A stretch of 64,000 bases of DNA from Eurosta solidaginis. Lineage: Eukaryota; Arthropoda; Insecta; Diptera; Tephritidae. Numbering within the stretch: position 1 is the first letter of the stretch; every line of letters begins with the position of its first letter. Shown one piece after another: positions 1 to 11,597 of the stretch. The notes under the pieces are model-generated. The model had not been told where the DNA came from, searched no databases, and worked only from the letters and a program-made list of their open reading frames with translations. The translations under genes were made by a program, and so were the position numbers. The DNA lies in assembly GCF_040869045.1 (NCBI RefSeq), contig NC_090319.1, forward strand, positions 378,711,601-378,775,600, written 5' to 3'.

Positions 1-2
1 TA

Positions 3-3000
3 TTATTATTCGCCGTACAGCAAAAATTAAAAGGGCATGCGAAATATTGGGTTGATTGTCAAAATATTTTTAAATCGTGGTCGGAATTCGTCGCGAAATT
101 TTGTATTGATTTTGCAACCGTTGAAAACGTCGCGGATATACACATAAAATTGGGACGAACGCGTCGCCAACGTAACGAATCTCCGCAAGACTATTATTAC
201 AAAATGTTGTCGATGGGTACGAAAGGAGGAATTCCTGAATTTGCTATCGCGCGGTACATAATAAACGGCATTAACGACCATGATCTCCGTAAAAAGATCT
301 CGAACGATTACGAAAATTGCAATAAGTTACTACGCGATATTCAAAATTATTCGGTGTACAATAACATAAAATACGAACCGCTGAACTATAAACAGAAAAT
401 CGACGAATATACGGCTACGTCCAAAAGCCAAACGAAAAATGTTGGTGAACGTGAAATACCAGCAAACGCTAAAGTAGGTGAACGCGAAACACCTAAATCG
501 GTTAAATGCTATAATTGTTTAAAAACGGGACATATTTCAATAAATTGTTCAGAACCACAACGTGTCGAAAGATGTGAGACTTGTAAACGTACAGGTCATA
601 AAGCAATAAACTGTAAACAAGCGAAAGCAAAACCTAAACCAAATACGACGGTGAATAAAATAAATGATGTAATTCAAGATACAAACTTGACAAAAGTAAT
701 CAAAGTAAACGATTTCGAAACAAAAGCTATCATCGACTCTGGTAGTACGTGTTCGCTAATCCGTCATTCTATAGCCGAAAAAGTGGGCAAACTTGTAGAA
801 TGTAAACGCGTCTTAAGAGGATTCGCAGGAGGCGAATATATGTGTAAAGCAAACATTTCAGTTGTACTTGAAATTGACAAAAATTATAACCAAGCCGTAT
901 TATTAGTGGTTAACGATGATCACATTGATGAAGATGTACTCCTCGGAAGAGATGTGTTTTGTAATAACAAAAATAGGCTGGTTATAGAAAACAACAAGTG
1001 TAGTTTCGAGAAATTAGAGAACGTGTCGAATATCTCAACGAATGAACGATCGGAATTGAAAGATATTATTGAAGCAAACCGCGATATATTTTCTGAGTCT
1101 GTAGCCGACCTAGGTACATGCACAGTCTCGAAAATGAATATCGAATTAACCAACGATAAGCCAATAACTTTAAAGCCATATAGAGTGCCGTTCGCTAAAC
1201 GTAAAATAGTATCTGATATTGTATCTGAACTATTAACAAATCGAATAATTCGTCATTCGGAATCACCTTACGCGTCACCGGTCGTGTTAGTTGAAAAAGC
1301 CAATGGGGAATCGCGATTATGCGTGGACTATAGAGCGCTAAATAAAATTACGGTGAAACACCCATATCCCATGCCAATAATCGACGAACATTTCGCACAA
1401 CTATCGGGAAATAGTTATTTTACGACATTGGACTTACGGATGGGATATCACCAAATAGAAATCGAAGAGTGTGCGAAAAAGTTTACTGCTTTCGTGACTA
1501 CGGATGGTCACTATGAATACAATAGAATGCCATTTGGCCTGGTAAATGCGCCTTCTGTATTCCAACAAGTAATGAATAAAATAATTGCGAAAATGAGAGC
1601 GGGTGAAATACTCGTATACTTGGATGACGTCATAATTCCAAGTAAAACGGTTAAAGAAGGTTTATCACGTCTTACAAAATTCTTAAATATCTTACGAGAA
1701 AATGGTTTAACACTACGTTTTTCAAAATGTAATTTTCTGGCTGAAGAAATACACTATTTAGGCCACGTAATAAATAAAAATGGTATAAAACCGGGAGAAA
1801 AGAAAATAATCGCTATCAAAAACTTTAAAGTACCATCTAGTATAACGGAAACTAGACGATTTTTGGGTTTAACTGGGTTCTTCCGGAAATTCGTACCGGA
1901 ATACGCGCTAATTTCGAAACCAATAACGAAACTTCTCGCGAAATCAAACGAATCTTTTGTATGGGGTCGTGAACAACAAGAAGCATTCGAAACCTTGATC
2001 GAACGTTTAAGCAACGCACCAATTCTGGCGTTGTACGATAGGATGGCCGAGCATGAAGTACACACCGACGCATGTAGTGTTGGCCTTGCCGGTGTGCTAC
2101 TTCAGTCAAACGACAATAAAACGTGGAAACCAGTATTTTATTTTAGTAGGCATTGCACGAGTGCAGAAAGTAATTATCATGCGTACGAACTCGAGGTACT
2201 CGCCGTAGTCGAATCCCTCGAACGTTTTCGAATGTATGTACTAGGCAAGCATTTTCGACTAGTAACGGACTGTTCTGCCATAGCTAAAGTCAAAACTAAT
2301 AAAGAATTAAAATCTCGTATCGCGCGTTGGTGGATGAAACTTTTAGAATTTGATTTCGATATAATTCATCGCCAAGGCACACGTATGGCTCATGTCGATG
2401 CTTTGAGTCGCGCACCAGATCAGCCACCAAACGACGTAGAACCGGCTGGGTTGGTAATGAAAGTTAATACTTCATCCGAAGACTGGCTCTTGACAATGCA
2501 GTTGCAAGACCCAACGTTATCATCGATAGTATCAGTACTTAAGCAAGAGAAGAAAACAGATCAAGACGCCCAAATTCGACAAGACTACGAAATTAAGGAT
2601 CATCGATTATATCGCCGTACGAAAGATGGGTTACGATTCGTTGTACCAAAATCAGTTCGTTGGAGAGTAGTGCATTCTTGCCATGACGAAATGGGACATT
2701 TTGCACTCGACAAAACGATCCAACGAATTTCGACACATTTTTGGTTTCCTAAAATCCGCAAATACGTTAAAGATTATTTAGCAGCATGTCCAGATTGTTG
2801 CTACAACAAATCTCGTCACGGTGTGGCTGAAGGTAGGCTGCATTATAGTGAACCTGATCCCATGCCATTTCGGATCCTTCACGTCGATCACTTAGGACCT
2901 TTCGTCAAAAGTAATCGTGCAAATTGCTACGTTCTGGCAATATCCGATAGTTTTTCCAAATACCTGGTAGTGAAGCCAGTACGCAATACGAAAACCACCG

Positions 3001-3833
3001 CGGTAATCAACGCACTAAACGATATGACAAGCTACTTTGGACTGCCTGTCAAAATCATCACCGATAGAGGTACATGTTTTACCTCGAAGCAATTCGAACA
3101 GTTTTGTGAAAAAAATTCGATCCAACATATTAAAAACGCCGTACGTACACCTCGCGCCAACGGCCAGGTTGAGCGAGCTAACCAAACCATATTAAATTAT
3201 CTTCGAACATCGACCGATAAACCGAAAGAGTGGGATTGTCATCTACGAAACGTGCAATGGTCAGTCAACTCACAGCGCAACGATACGTCAGGTTATTCGC
3301 CGAACGAACTAATTTTTAATTTTCGTCTCCGCGATATCGTACAAAATAAGCTAATTGCAGCTATTCACGATACAACCGATAATCCGAATCCGCTACCAAT
3401 CGACGAAAAACGGCAACAAGCCCTTGAAAATATTAACCACGAAGGAGAAAAATGGAAACGTAGGTTCGACGATAAGCACCGTACTCCGACAACATACACT
3501 GAAGGTAACCTCGTTGTTATTGAGAACGAGCCAGCAGCAACTGGCGAATCGAGAAAGCTGGAACCCAAGTTTCGCGGTCCATACGTTATTACCCGAAGCT
3601 TGGGAAACGACCGATACCTCATAGAAGATATTCCTGGTATAAAAATAACAAATCGCAAATTCTGCTCAATATTTAGTACCGACAAAATAAAGCCCTGGTG
3701 TCACAGTGCACCCGAGCTCGAGGAATACGACGACGACGACGACGACCCTGATCAAATCGAGGTCGATTTGGAGTCAGGAAAGGCCGAATTGTCAGCCGAC
3801 ATGGCAACTCTAACTAAGAAAAAGACGATTTGA
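3..3833 (+). CDS. Ty3/gypsy retrotransposon Gag-Pol polyprotein, 5' end cut by window edge
   Basis: The frame is open from the first bases to the TGA at 3831-3833, giving 1276 visible residues; the true start lies outside the window. Numbering from nt 3: the end of the Gag capsid region (about 1-110); two CX2CX4HX4C zinc knuckles (169-182, 191-204); an aspartic protease with DSGS at 245; reverse transcriptase with YLDD at 539-542; RNase H (first Asp 689 in HTDAC); an HHCC zinc-binding domain (about 889-930); and an integrase core with D962, D1021 and E1057, the D-35-E spacing of retroviral-type integrases. A GPY motif follows at nt 3580-3590. The C terminus is acidic, encoded by a GAC repeat at 3725-3748. 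Gag and Pol share one frame with no shift and no internal stop, so this copy may be young. No env and no chromodomain are visible. It is a Ty3/gypsy element; the clade is not resolved. Confidence 0.95.
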   Translation, partial: LLFAVQQKLKGHAKYWVDCQNIFKSWSEFVAKFCIDFATVENVADIHIKLGRTRRQRNESPQDYYYKMLSMGTKGGIPEFAIARYIINGINDHDLRKKISNDYENCNKLLRDIQNYSVYNNIKYEPLNYKQKIDEYTATSKSQTKNVGEREIPANAKVGERETPKSVKCYNCLKTGHISINCSEPQRVERCETCKRTGHKAINCKQAKAKPKPNTTVNKINDVIQDTNLTKVIKVNDFETKAIIDSGSTCSLIRHSIAEKVGKLVECKRVLRGFAGGEYMCKANISVVLEIDKNYNQAVLLVVNDDHIDEDVLLGRDVFCNNKNRLVIENNKCSFEKLENVSNISTNERSELKDIIEANRDIFSESVADLGTCTVSKMNIELTNDKPITLKPYRVPFAKRKIVSDIVSELLTNRIIRHSESPYASPVVLVEKANGESRLCVDYRALNKITVKHPYPMPIIDEHFAQLSGNSYFTTLDLRMGYHQIEIEECAKKFTAFVTTDGHYEYNRMPFGLVNAPSVFQQVMNKIIAKMRAGEILVYLDDVIIPSKTVKEGLSRLTKFLNILRENGLTLRFSKCNFLAEEIHYLGHVINKNGIKPGEKKIIAIKNFKVPSSITETRRFLGLTGFFRKFVPEYALISKPITKLLAKSNESFVWGREQQEAFETLIERLSNAPILALYDRMAEHEVHTDACSVGLAGVLLQSNDNKTWKPVFYFSRHCTSAESNYHAYELEVLAVVESLERFRMYVLGKHFRLVTDCSAIAKVKTNKELKSRIARWWMKLLEFDFDIIHRQGTRMAHVDALSRAPDQPPNDVEPAGLVMKVNTSSEDWLLTMQLQDPTLSSIVSVLKQEKKTDQDAQIRQDYEIKDHRLYRRTKDGLRFVVPKSVRWRVVHSCHDEMGHFALDKTIQRISTHFWFPKIRKYVKDYLAACPDCCYNKSRHGVAEGRLHYSEPDPMPFRILHVDHLGPFVKSNRANCYVLAISDSFSKYLVVKPVRNTKTTAVINALNDMTSYFGLPVKIITDRGTCFTSKQFEQFCEKNSIQHIKNAVRTPRANGQVERANQTILNYLRTSTDKPKEWDCHLRNVQWSVNSQRNDTSGYSPNELIFNFRLRDIVQNKLIAAIHDTTDNPNPLPIDEKRQQALENINHEGEKWKRRFDDKHRTPTTYTEGNLVVIENEPAATGESRKLEPKFRGPYVITRSLGNDRYLIEDIPGIKITNRKFCSIFSTDKIKPWCHSAPELEEYDDDDDDPDQIEVDLESGKAELSADMATLTKKKTI

Positions 3834-4205
3834 GGAGAGAAATGAAATGAGCGAGACGAAGCAGTCTGTCTCGAACCTTCAGAACGAAACGTCGTATTTA
3901 ACAAAATCATAATTCACTTAAATTACATTAAAGTGTATATTCATTATTTCTAATAATAATACTTTCTTCATTTAACATTAAATAAACTAGCGTGCGTCTA
4001 ATTAATTATTCGGAACTCTGACAAACGTAAGTAGATATGCCATCGTGATAATTGTTAATAAACCATGAGCACTTGGGAATGTCAAACAAAGTAATTGACA
4101 ATAAACAAAAATCCAGCATTATCAGTGATTTGCACCAGATGGCGCAACACTGAATAAATATAGTTGGTAAAAAGGAATAAAAGTAGCAAATTTGCCAGTC
4201 AAACA
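3834..4205 (+). mobile_element. Presumed polypurine tract and 3' LTR of the gypsy element
   Basis: A purine-rich run follows the stop codon (3834-3850), as expected for a plus-strand primer site. The DNA that follows has LTR-like signals: AATAAA at about 3981 and 4152, and a TATA-like ATAAAAG at about 4176. The 5' LTR is outside the window, so the LTR boundaries cannot be fixed by comparison. The stretch also contains AGATGGCGC near 4137, similar to a fly CTCF site. The right limit is set by the next recognisable repeat. Confidence 0.5.
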
Positions 4206-4206
4206 A

Positions 4207-4442
4207 ACCACCGCTGTATAGCTAAATGGTTAGCGCAGCATGCCTAAAGCGTACTGATGATGAAGGCTTGGCACCCTTCGAAATGGATCTATCTGCGCAG
4301 CTATGGCAGGTTGTCTGACAATTTTTCTACTTACTATTCTAAAAACAAAATACAATTTTTCAAATTTAGAAAAATTAAAAAATAACAATAATTATCATTG
4401 GAAAAAAATTATTGTTCTGGTCTTGAGCTCGATTCGAACCTT
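4207..4442 (+). repeat. tRNA-like SINE/inverted-repeat element, copy 1
   Basis: The left end reads like the 5' half of a tRNA, with an A box (TAGCTAAATGG at about 4217) and a weak B-box-like TTCGAAATGG. The right part, from AAATGGATCTAT onward, is clearly homologous to the element at 11598-11845. It ends in the same sequence, TTGAGCTCGATTCGAAC, whose complement contains a B-box-like GTTCGAATC. It is probably a non-autonomous, Pol III-related element; the family name is unknown. Confidence 0.5.
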
Positions 4443-4454
4443 GAATGATTTATC

Positions 4455-4940
4455 AATAGGCCGATAAAAAACAAAAACAATTATTATTAAAATTGATTTT
4501 ATCACAAGTGGGCGGTGCCACGCCCATTTAAAAAAAAATTTCAAATTTTCATCAAGAGTCTCGATATCAGTCCACACGTCAAATTTCAACATTCTGTGGG
4601 TATTAGTTACTAAATAATCAGGTTTTTCGCGTTTTCCAAAATGTTATATATATAAAAAGTAGGCGTGGTTATCATCCCATTTCGCTCATTTTCAATACCA
4701 ATCTATTCTGATAAGCTCGTGTACCAAATTTGGTGAAGATATCTCAAAATTTACTCAAGTTATCGTGTTAAAGGGCAGACGGACGGACGGACATGGCTCA
4801 ATCAAATTGTTTTTCGACACTGATGATTTTGACATATGGAAGTCTATATCTATCTCGATTTCTTTATACCTGTACAACCAACCGTTATCCAATCAAAGTT
4901 AATATACTCTGTGTGCAAAAACACGCTGAGTATAAAAAAA
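4455..4940 (+). repeat. Family A repeat, 5'-truncated copy
   Basis: This matches the right-hand third of the family A element best seen at 40195-41318: GGGCGGTGCCACGCCC, a GTAGGCGTGGTT box, CAAGTTATCGTGTT, GACGGACGGACATGGCT, and the terminal CTGAGTATAAAAA. The left half of the family is missing. No coding frame. Confidence 0.75.
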
Positions 4941-6091
4941 TATGTATTAAAGGAAAACATTGAAATAGCAAAAGCAGTGTTCCAACTTTTTTTTCCACGA
5001 CACGAGCCTGAATCTTCTATGTTCAATGACTTCTGCATATGCTGTGACAATAGGTAAATTACACAAATTGAAAACAATGTAGGTAGTGGAAGGTGCATTG
5101 TGATGTTATATATGTATATGTGCTACATAAATTTTACAGATGTGTTTGACAGTGAAATAATTTGTTGTCATTCTCAGTGAATCTACATGATGCAGGTGAA
5201 ACAAAGCAGTGCTTGTACTTTTTGTATTTGCTTAACTGGATTTGATGTGCAGTTAAATGAAATGTCTAAAGAAATGAATTAAAACAATGTAAAAAGTTAA
5301 AGTTTGAATGTTAGAATATATGTCAGTACGGAAAATTTATGTTGCATATGAGCCGTAAATGAAATTACATAAAGGTAAATTACAAATCTTCTGCAGAAAA
5401 CATTTTTGTGCGTAGTTAAAATAACCAGCAAAGTGCTTAAGATCGCTCCGCTTCGTATTGCTTACTGGGTTATGCGGTAAAATGTGTGTCTTTTAGTTTT
5501 AACTTTTTGTTAGTAAGTAAATTTCAATTTCACTTTATTGTACTGAAAATTCTAAAGGCAATGCAATCACTTTTTTTTTAAAGAAAGTGGTTTTGCTTGT
5601 TATTGTTGTTACTTATTTTGATTATTCCAGCGTTAGCTTCGATTCGTAATATTTTATTTTTTTGTTTGCTTCAATGATCAGTGCATTTAAATGCCTTTTA
5701 CAAGAAGTAAAACAAAAGTTGAACAGTATGAGTGCAAATATAGCCATGAATCAAGGCTTTTACATTCTTGAAAATAAAATCTTTAAGCCTTTGGTGTGCG
5801 TAGGTAGTCGTTCGACGAGTTTTAATTGAGCTATAATGCAGTATTTTCCCAGATATTGTAAAAAAATAAAAAAAGGAAGTTATACTCCTTTGGCATCATT
5901 AAGCCAGGTAAAGGTCTGCCTATAACCGTAAAAAAAATTTGTTCAAATAGATCGCACCCTGGACAACTTCTCAGAAAGAAATTTCGCAGGAATACTCTGT
6001 AGTTCGCTGTGAAGCTATCCTGCAAATTAAAAAAAAAAAAAATGGCGGAGTGGGACTCCGAAACCTAAGTTGCATTTAAACATTTCTTTCT
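4941..6091. other. AT-rich DNA without recognised features
   Basis: No convincing gene was seen on either strand; the open frames are short and of low complexity. The last part, from about 5830, may be scrambled remains of the 412-like element that follows, but I could not align it. Confidence 0.5.
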
Positions 6092-6767
6092 AATGCACCA
6101 GCTGTTTTTGAGAGACTCATGGACCAGGTGATGAAAGGACCACATTGGAAAACATGCTTCGTGGACTGGACGATATCATCGTATTGGGCAATAACTTTGA
6201 TGAACGTTTCAATAGAACGTGGAATAGTGGAGGAACACTTAAGGAATGTAGTCGACAACACACATATCACTATTCTTGATGGCTTGCCGATCGGCAGTGT
6301 ATTAGACAACTGGCCAAACTCCCGCAAAGGGAATTTTTGCAATGATCTTCGACTGCCAGCTGTTTTGAAGTTTGGGATAGATGCCGATGCGGAGAACATG
6401 CCAAGAAATCCCCTGGAGCCTTGGAAGAAGTGATGAGAGAAATAAATGATCTTGTAAGGCAACGAACAAAGATTATGAGTGACAAAATTAAAGCCAGATA
6501 TGATAAAGCAATGAATGCGGAAGGTTTTCGGGAAGGAGATTTGGTGCTACTATATAACCCACAACGAAAAAAAGGTTTGCCACCGAAATTGCGGTGTAAT
6601 TGGGAAGACCCATACAAAGTTGTGAAATGAATAAATGATGTAGTTTACCGCATACAGACAATAGGGACACCACAAACCGAAATGAAAGTGGTTCATTTGG
6701 AAAAGCTGGCAGCATGCAGACGGGGAAATTTGTCTGATCGGGGCGATCAGACTAAGGTGGAGGGCAG
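6092..6767 (+). pseudogene. Decayed pol remnant of a 412/mdg1-like gypsy element
   Basis: The sequence encodes broken pieces of Pol. First comes a reverse transcriptase stretch beginning NAPAVFERLMDQVMKG, with the LDDII catalytic region shifted into another frame. After a large internal deletion comes the C-terminal integrase tail (about 6421-6720), with GFREGDLVLLYNPQ and VVYRIQ, typical of the 412/mdg1 group. Stops and frameshifts make it non-functional. A polypurine stretch (6751-6767) leads directly into an LTR at 6768, which fixes the element's 3' end. Confidence 0.85.
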
Positions 6768-7271
6768 TGTGACGAATATTACCATATCTAAGGTTATTAA
6801 ATAAAGGCACAACAACAGAAACATTAAGCAAGCTACATAAAGACATTAGTCATCATTTACACACATATATACAAGGCAACGAAGAGATAACTCACATACA
6901 GATGTAGTCATCGGTGGAAGTATTACTCACATATACACGCGCATATGGCTATGAGAGAGGCTATAAACGGGTATCTATAGTTCATAGCTAGTAGCGTATA
7001 GCTGGTAGCCAAGTAGAAAATTCTAACAGAGTAAACGTCTAAACATTTGGGCGCAGACTATAAAAGCAGTGAAAGCTGAGTAATCTGTAATCAGATTGAT
7101 TTAAGCACGCTATTGGTTGCGAAGTATACGTGTTATTGTGAAGTACTTTCAAAGTAGTCTAATAAAGAACATTTTGCATTATTGAATATTGGAGTTATTT
7201 ATTCAACAATTTAGCGATACGAACGTTAGTAGAAGGTGTAAAATAAGTGGAGTTTCCCTAAATTCGTTGCA
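6768..7271 (+). mobile_element. 3' LTR of the decayed 412-like element
   Basis: It begins TGTGACGAATATT directly after the polypurine tract and ends near AAATTCGTTGCA. It belongs to the same family as two reversed solo LTRs at 33506-34056 and 55055-55564, sharing the termini and the segment around CAATAATGCAAAATG (here as its complement). AATAAAG at about 7161 is a likely poly(A) signal. The final CA is preceded by G instead of the A seen in the other copies. Confidence 0.85.
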
Positions 7272-7889
7272 ATACGTACACCTATAAATGTACTCCCGAA
7301 GTTAAACCACGCTAGTGTATGTTGGCTTTTTTTCGAATACATACATCCATGTAACTGCACCCCACTCAAGACAAGTTTGCTCGTACAATTCACAGCGAAC
7401 AGACACACGAACTGCATTTTCAACCTATAACTTTTGTGTCACCCTTTAGAAAATTTCACTCTCATCAGTTTTTCATAAAGCGCCTAAAATCGGATAACCA
7501 AAATTAATATTCCGGCGAGCGCTAACAAGCACTCGTTCTTTAAAAAAAAAAACTAAGTAAAGTAATTTAACAAATTTGCAATTTACAACGAAGAGCTTGT
7601 GAATTTCTTAGAGAGATACACGAATATCGAAGTACTCGTCAGGCTCGCGACATTCATTGCATTGACAGCACTTTTTAGAGAGATACGATTTCAATCAGCG
7701 AAAATTTTGATAAGAAATTGTTAGCCCTACTGCCAATGCAGCGCTTAAATTGAATATCGAGAAATTAAATTGAATACGAGTATTTCGAGACTCGACAATC
7801 TCCCGAGTTCTCCAAGCTCTCGCTTGTAAACGAAAATATTAGATTAATAGAAAGGTTACACAAAACGAAAATTAATTTAAACAGTTTAT
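7272..7889. other. Unassigned AT-rich stretch
   Basis: No recognisable coding or RNA gene and no repeat family identified. Confidence 0.5.
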
Positions 7890-8690
7890 TAAAATACTAT
7901 TTCTAAGTGGGCAACCCCGCCACCTGATATTAATAAAAATCTGAATTTGAAAATCTTGCATTCGGGTGTTTAGTAACCTCCCGACAAAAAAAGGGAACTG
8001 AAAATTTGAAAACCCTTAGGGTTTTATTAAAATTCAATACTTAGGGAAAAAAATCGACGAGATATGACAGGGATCGCGCTATTAAAAGATCTTCAGAAAT
8101 CCTACAGAGAGCTTATAGAATCCACAAACGATTGGTGAGTGATTCCTTAATAAGCTAAAACTAGAAGTTAAATATAAAGTCCACCAGGTGTCGCAATGTT
8201 CACGTAAGAGTGAATTAGAGAATCCTTAAGAGAATCATAGCCATGAGATAGGTTTTTAAGTATATTTTCGGTGAGCTTCAAACTCAGGATTCAGAGTTCA
8301 AGGATAGTTTAACACGTGTGGCAAAAATTTCGCTAGATGTCGCATGGGTTAGGACATTTGTAAACATTTGGGTGACTCTCAATTGAGCTACAGAATTATT
8401 ACCTGACATTGGGAATAGCTGTAAATGTATGAAATAAAAATATTAGGAAAGTCCGATAGGTGGCGCCCGAGCAAGAGATATTCACAACTGTTGTTTAAAA
8501 AAACAAGTTTTAGGAAACTTTTAAATGGGCTTAAAACTGCTACCTTACCTATAGTTCTGAGGGCAACGATAATGTAAAAAAAGGAGAAAGCTCCGCTAGG
8601 TGGCATACGGCTCGGGATATCATGGAAAATTGTGCAAGTTTTTAAATCTTTCGATCGATGTTTTGTAATTTTCTCTTGTTATCGCGGGTG
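7890..8690 (+). repeat. Family C repeat, decayed tandem array of about 140-bp units
   Basis: A motif of the form CGCTAGGTGGCGC recurs in altered form at about 8182, 8330, 8453 and 8592, spaced 123-148 bp. It alternates with segments describing the same order (TTTTTAAGTA-like, then GAGCT, then AAACT). The unit is the complement of the regular array at 51850-53120. The copies are highly diverged. Confidence 0.6.
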
Positions 8691-8693
8691 ACA

Positions 8694-8935
8694 GATGTTA
8701 CATCGATATCTTATCGATAACTTTTTAATAACAAATTGAAACTTTTTGATGAAAAATCGATAACTTTCGATAAAAATCAATAACTTTGCGATAACAAATC
8801 GATAAATTTTGCTAAAAATCAATAACTTTTCCATGCCAAATCGATAATAAGCTTGATACGTTAGTAACTTAATCGATTACTTTTCAATAACAAGTCAATA
8901 ACTTTTCGTTAGCAAATCGATTAAAGGCCAATAAC
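8694..8935. repeat. Family D array rich in AATCGATAACTTTT
   Basis: This is a degenerate tandem of 14-20 bp units built on AATCGATAACTTTT and GATAACAAATCGATAA. Related arrays lie at 37310-37600, 44300-44700, 56465-56715 and 63420-63560. No open frame. Confidence 0.8.
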
Positions 8936-10439
8936 AAACGTGGAACTAGGTTGTTTCGCTGCACGGCATATCTGCATTTAAGGACAAATGTTCGGCATTA
9001 GCCTTCACAAAATCCAAGCAATATTTGGAGTCATGTCGTTCAGTTTCGCAGTTGACTGCTTAGGTCATCATTTTTCAATGTTTAAAAATAAATTTAATTG
9101 AGAAATAAATTTTCTCGCAAATCACCTAAACTGCTGCCCACTTATCTCTTATAGCAAACAGCATAATTGGTTTTCTAATTCTTTAGCAAATTTACTTTAA
9201 AAAAAAATTTCATTACTCAGTCCAAATAATTTGTTTTCGTTGAGCTTTAATTTAAGATTTCATCTCACTCATTTCACTTTTAAGCTTTCACACTTATTCG
9301 CTTTGCTAATTTTCCATTAGAAGCTTTAAATACTTGCACTCTATTGTTGTGGCATATCTATGTCATCTTCTTGTTGTACCTACTCTTAAATCAAATGCCG
9401 CTATCTTAAAGATGAAAACAATGCCAACAACAACAATAACACACAAAAACCACAGACAGCTTGTGGGAATGAAACACTTTAAATACTCGTATCAGGTGCA
9501 AAGTTATGCCGTCGTCCGACAACCACTATCTATCCTTTCTCCCAACAATAAGAATAACAACAAAAAAAGTTTAAAAGTCAAAAAAAATAAGAGTAACAAC
9601 AACAGGTGCTGCCAAGAACTAAAGTGAAGATGAGCACAATATCTTAACAATAAGAAGAGTTTTGTTTGCACGTAGTGGGTATGTGTATGTGTGTGTGTAT
9701 GTCTAGCCACATTCAAACAAGCTTAAAATTCTTTGACTACCATAAAGTTCACTGATTAACTTGAGCTGTCAGAGAGAGAGAGCAAATTTTTGGTGTGGGG
9801 TTTTTAGAAGTTTTCTGATTGTTTGGTTTTAACTAACTTGGTTACCTGCCGTTGTTGTTGCTGCTTTTACTATTCGTGTCTATGTTCACCTTTGTGAAAT
9901 GCGGTTTTTGTTTGGGAAAAATTTGTTTAAAATTCGTGTTTACATATCTTGAGAAGGAAAGGTGGGCCAGTGAAGCGGATGTAAGGAGTAAATTTAATGA
10001 ATGCCATGCTTGTGGTTAGAGTTGAAATTTTGTTGAGGACATCTGCCACAACATTTTTGGTTGCCTCAGGAGTTTTAATCAACTTGCAAAGCTTAAATTT
10101 TTGTTTGCTTGAAGTTGTGTCTGCTCCCATCATGATAATACATACATATTTGTAAATACATTTTTTTTGTTGCTGAACTTTGATGATCAGTGATTCGGTA
10201 ATCAACTATTTGTGGGCAATGCTTTGTGACCTAAAATTGGTAGTAAACTTTGCGGTCTATAACATACGTATAAATGATTGTTAATTAAAACTTCCACTTA
10301 CTTCTATAAACTACTAAAAAGGTCATATTTTGTGCAAAATACGAAAGAAGTACACCCAAATGTGAACTGTTTGAAAATAGTTGTGTAAGTCACGACCCCA
10401 AGGAAGCTAAAGAAAGCGGAGTTTCCACGGCGCAGGAAA
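8936..10439. other. Unassigned AT-rich stretch with simple repeats
   Basis: It contains an AAC/AAT-rich stretch at about 9540-9605 and a GT microsatellite at about 9677-9712. Open frames here read as low-complexity peptides. No gene is supported. Confidence 0.5.
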
Positions 10440-10640
10440 GCCATGCCAACTTTGATGATCCGCATGTAGACTACGCTGAGCAGATCATATTTGCCCTGCT
10501 TATAGTGTTCGTGCTCGCATGGAATTTAAAGGGACCACAAGTACACCTACGGAAATATTTTGGTGAAGGGTGTGGGCGGTTATACATTTCCTGGCCAGCT
10601 CATCAACTCTGCAATTGTCTGCAAATCTCCCTGTGTCCAA
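10440..10640 (-). pseudogene. LINE RNase H relic
   Basis: On the minus strand, 10589-10618 encodes DNCRVDELAR, a close match to the NCRADELAR motif of RNase H domains in I/R1/LOA-type LINEs. After a spacer comes a VPLNSMRARTL stretch, as in the region after that motif, then in-frame stops. Only this short piece is recognisable. Confidence 0.5.
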
Positions 10641-11504
10641 GTGCTTATATAAGTTTAATACTGAAATTCTGGACTATAAGATATCTGCGGCTTTCGTGAC
10701 CAACCTTATGTTGTCGACATATTTAATAACATGCGAGCCGCTTTCCTCAGCTGAATAGTTCGGAAGGCTCCTGAACAACCATCTTTTTCAGTACCTTAAA
10801 CTATCTTCAATTAGCATTTGGATCTTAATATAAATATTTTTGTTTAGCAGATTCCTTAATATGATAATAAACACATTGCATCCGGCTATAAAATAGGAAA
10901 TTTGTCTTCATATTTCGCTCACCTTTTTTGAGCTGTCATAATAGGGCAGACAATTTTATTTGCTGTCAACTTGTGACTTTTTAATGTAAACTTTATGACA
11001 AGGGTTGCCATTTGCGTTTTATGTTGGCCCCACTTGATTGCATACTTTTTTCGTCGTTTTGATTGGCTCTTTAAGTTGATACTTGGCGGGCGGTGGCGTA
11101 TACGAATATAAATAATTTTCCATAACAGAGTTTACGTTTGCCTCGCATTTTGCAAAATTTCAATGACCAGCTGTGTAGATATATATGTATGTATGTAAGC
11201 AAGTATGTATCTACGTACAATAAATGTTGCTTTATTACTTGCTTTGTTGTTACTTGTCTTGTTTATTTGTTCAAGTTAATTGCTTTGTTTTCACTGCAAA
11301 GTGAGGTTTCCAAATATTTTGGTTTTTGGGTGGTGCGTTGCCATAACACATAAAAGCTCCAGAATTTTGTGGTGCTTAACAACCACACAATCTGCACACA
11401 AGGGAAATAACATCAGTAACTGAGAACCAGATATGAGATCAAACCAATTAAAAAGTTATTGGTACTAACAATCGCCGAACAGACGCACACAATCCTACAT
11501 ACAC
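10641..11504. other. Unassigned AT-rich stretch
   Basis: It may contain more of the LINE relic at its left edge. Beyond that, nothing is recognised. Confidence 0.4.
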
Positions 11505-11507
11505 ATA

Positions 11508-11543
11508 CAGCAGCGAACAGAAAAATAACAGTGGCAATTATAA
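11508..11543 (+). repeat. Dispersed 35-bp motif (GCGAACAGAAAAATA type)
   Basis: CAGCAGCGAACAGAAAAATA followed by ACAGTGGCAATT recurs in related form at 13330-13365 (complement), 23820-23855, 49622-49657 and 53325-53362 (complement). Each copy is followed on its GTGGCAA side by AT-rich DNA. It is probably one end of an unidentified non-autonomous element. Confidence 0.6.
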
Positions 11544-11597
11544 TTAATATTAATAAAATTTGTTTATCAATTTTTCTTGTTACTTGATTTGTAAGAT

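Noticed and set aside
920..3685. Open frames on the minus strand and other frames under gag-pol
   Set aside because: They overlap a complete, motif-rich polyprotein frame and show no domains.
4207..4290. Possible tRNA gene
   Set aside because: The A box is good but the B box and the acceptor stem do not form; homology to 11598-11845 points to a repeat. The same applies to 32399 and 53815.
8694..8935. Repeated CGATAA units as a CRISPR-like array
   Set aside because: Unit length and spacing are irregular, there are no unique spacers, and the genome is an animal one.
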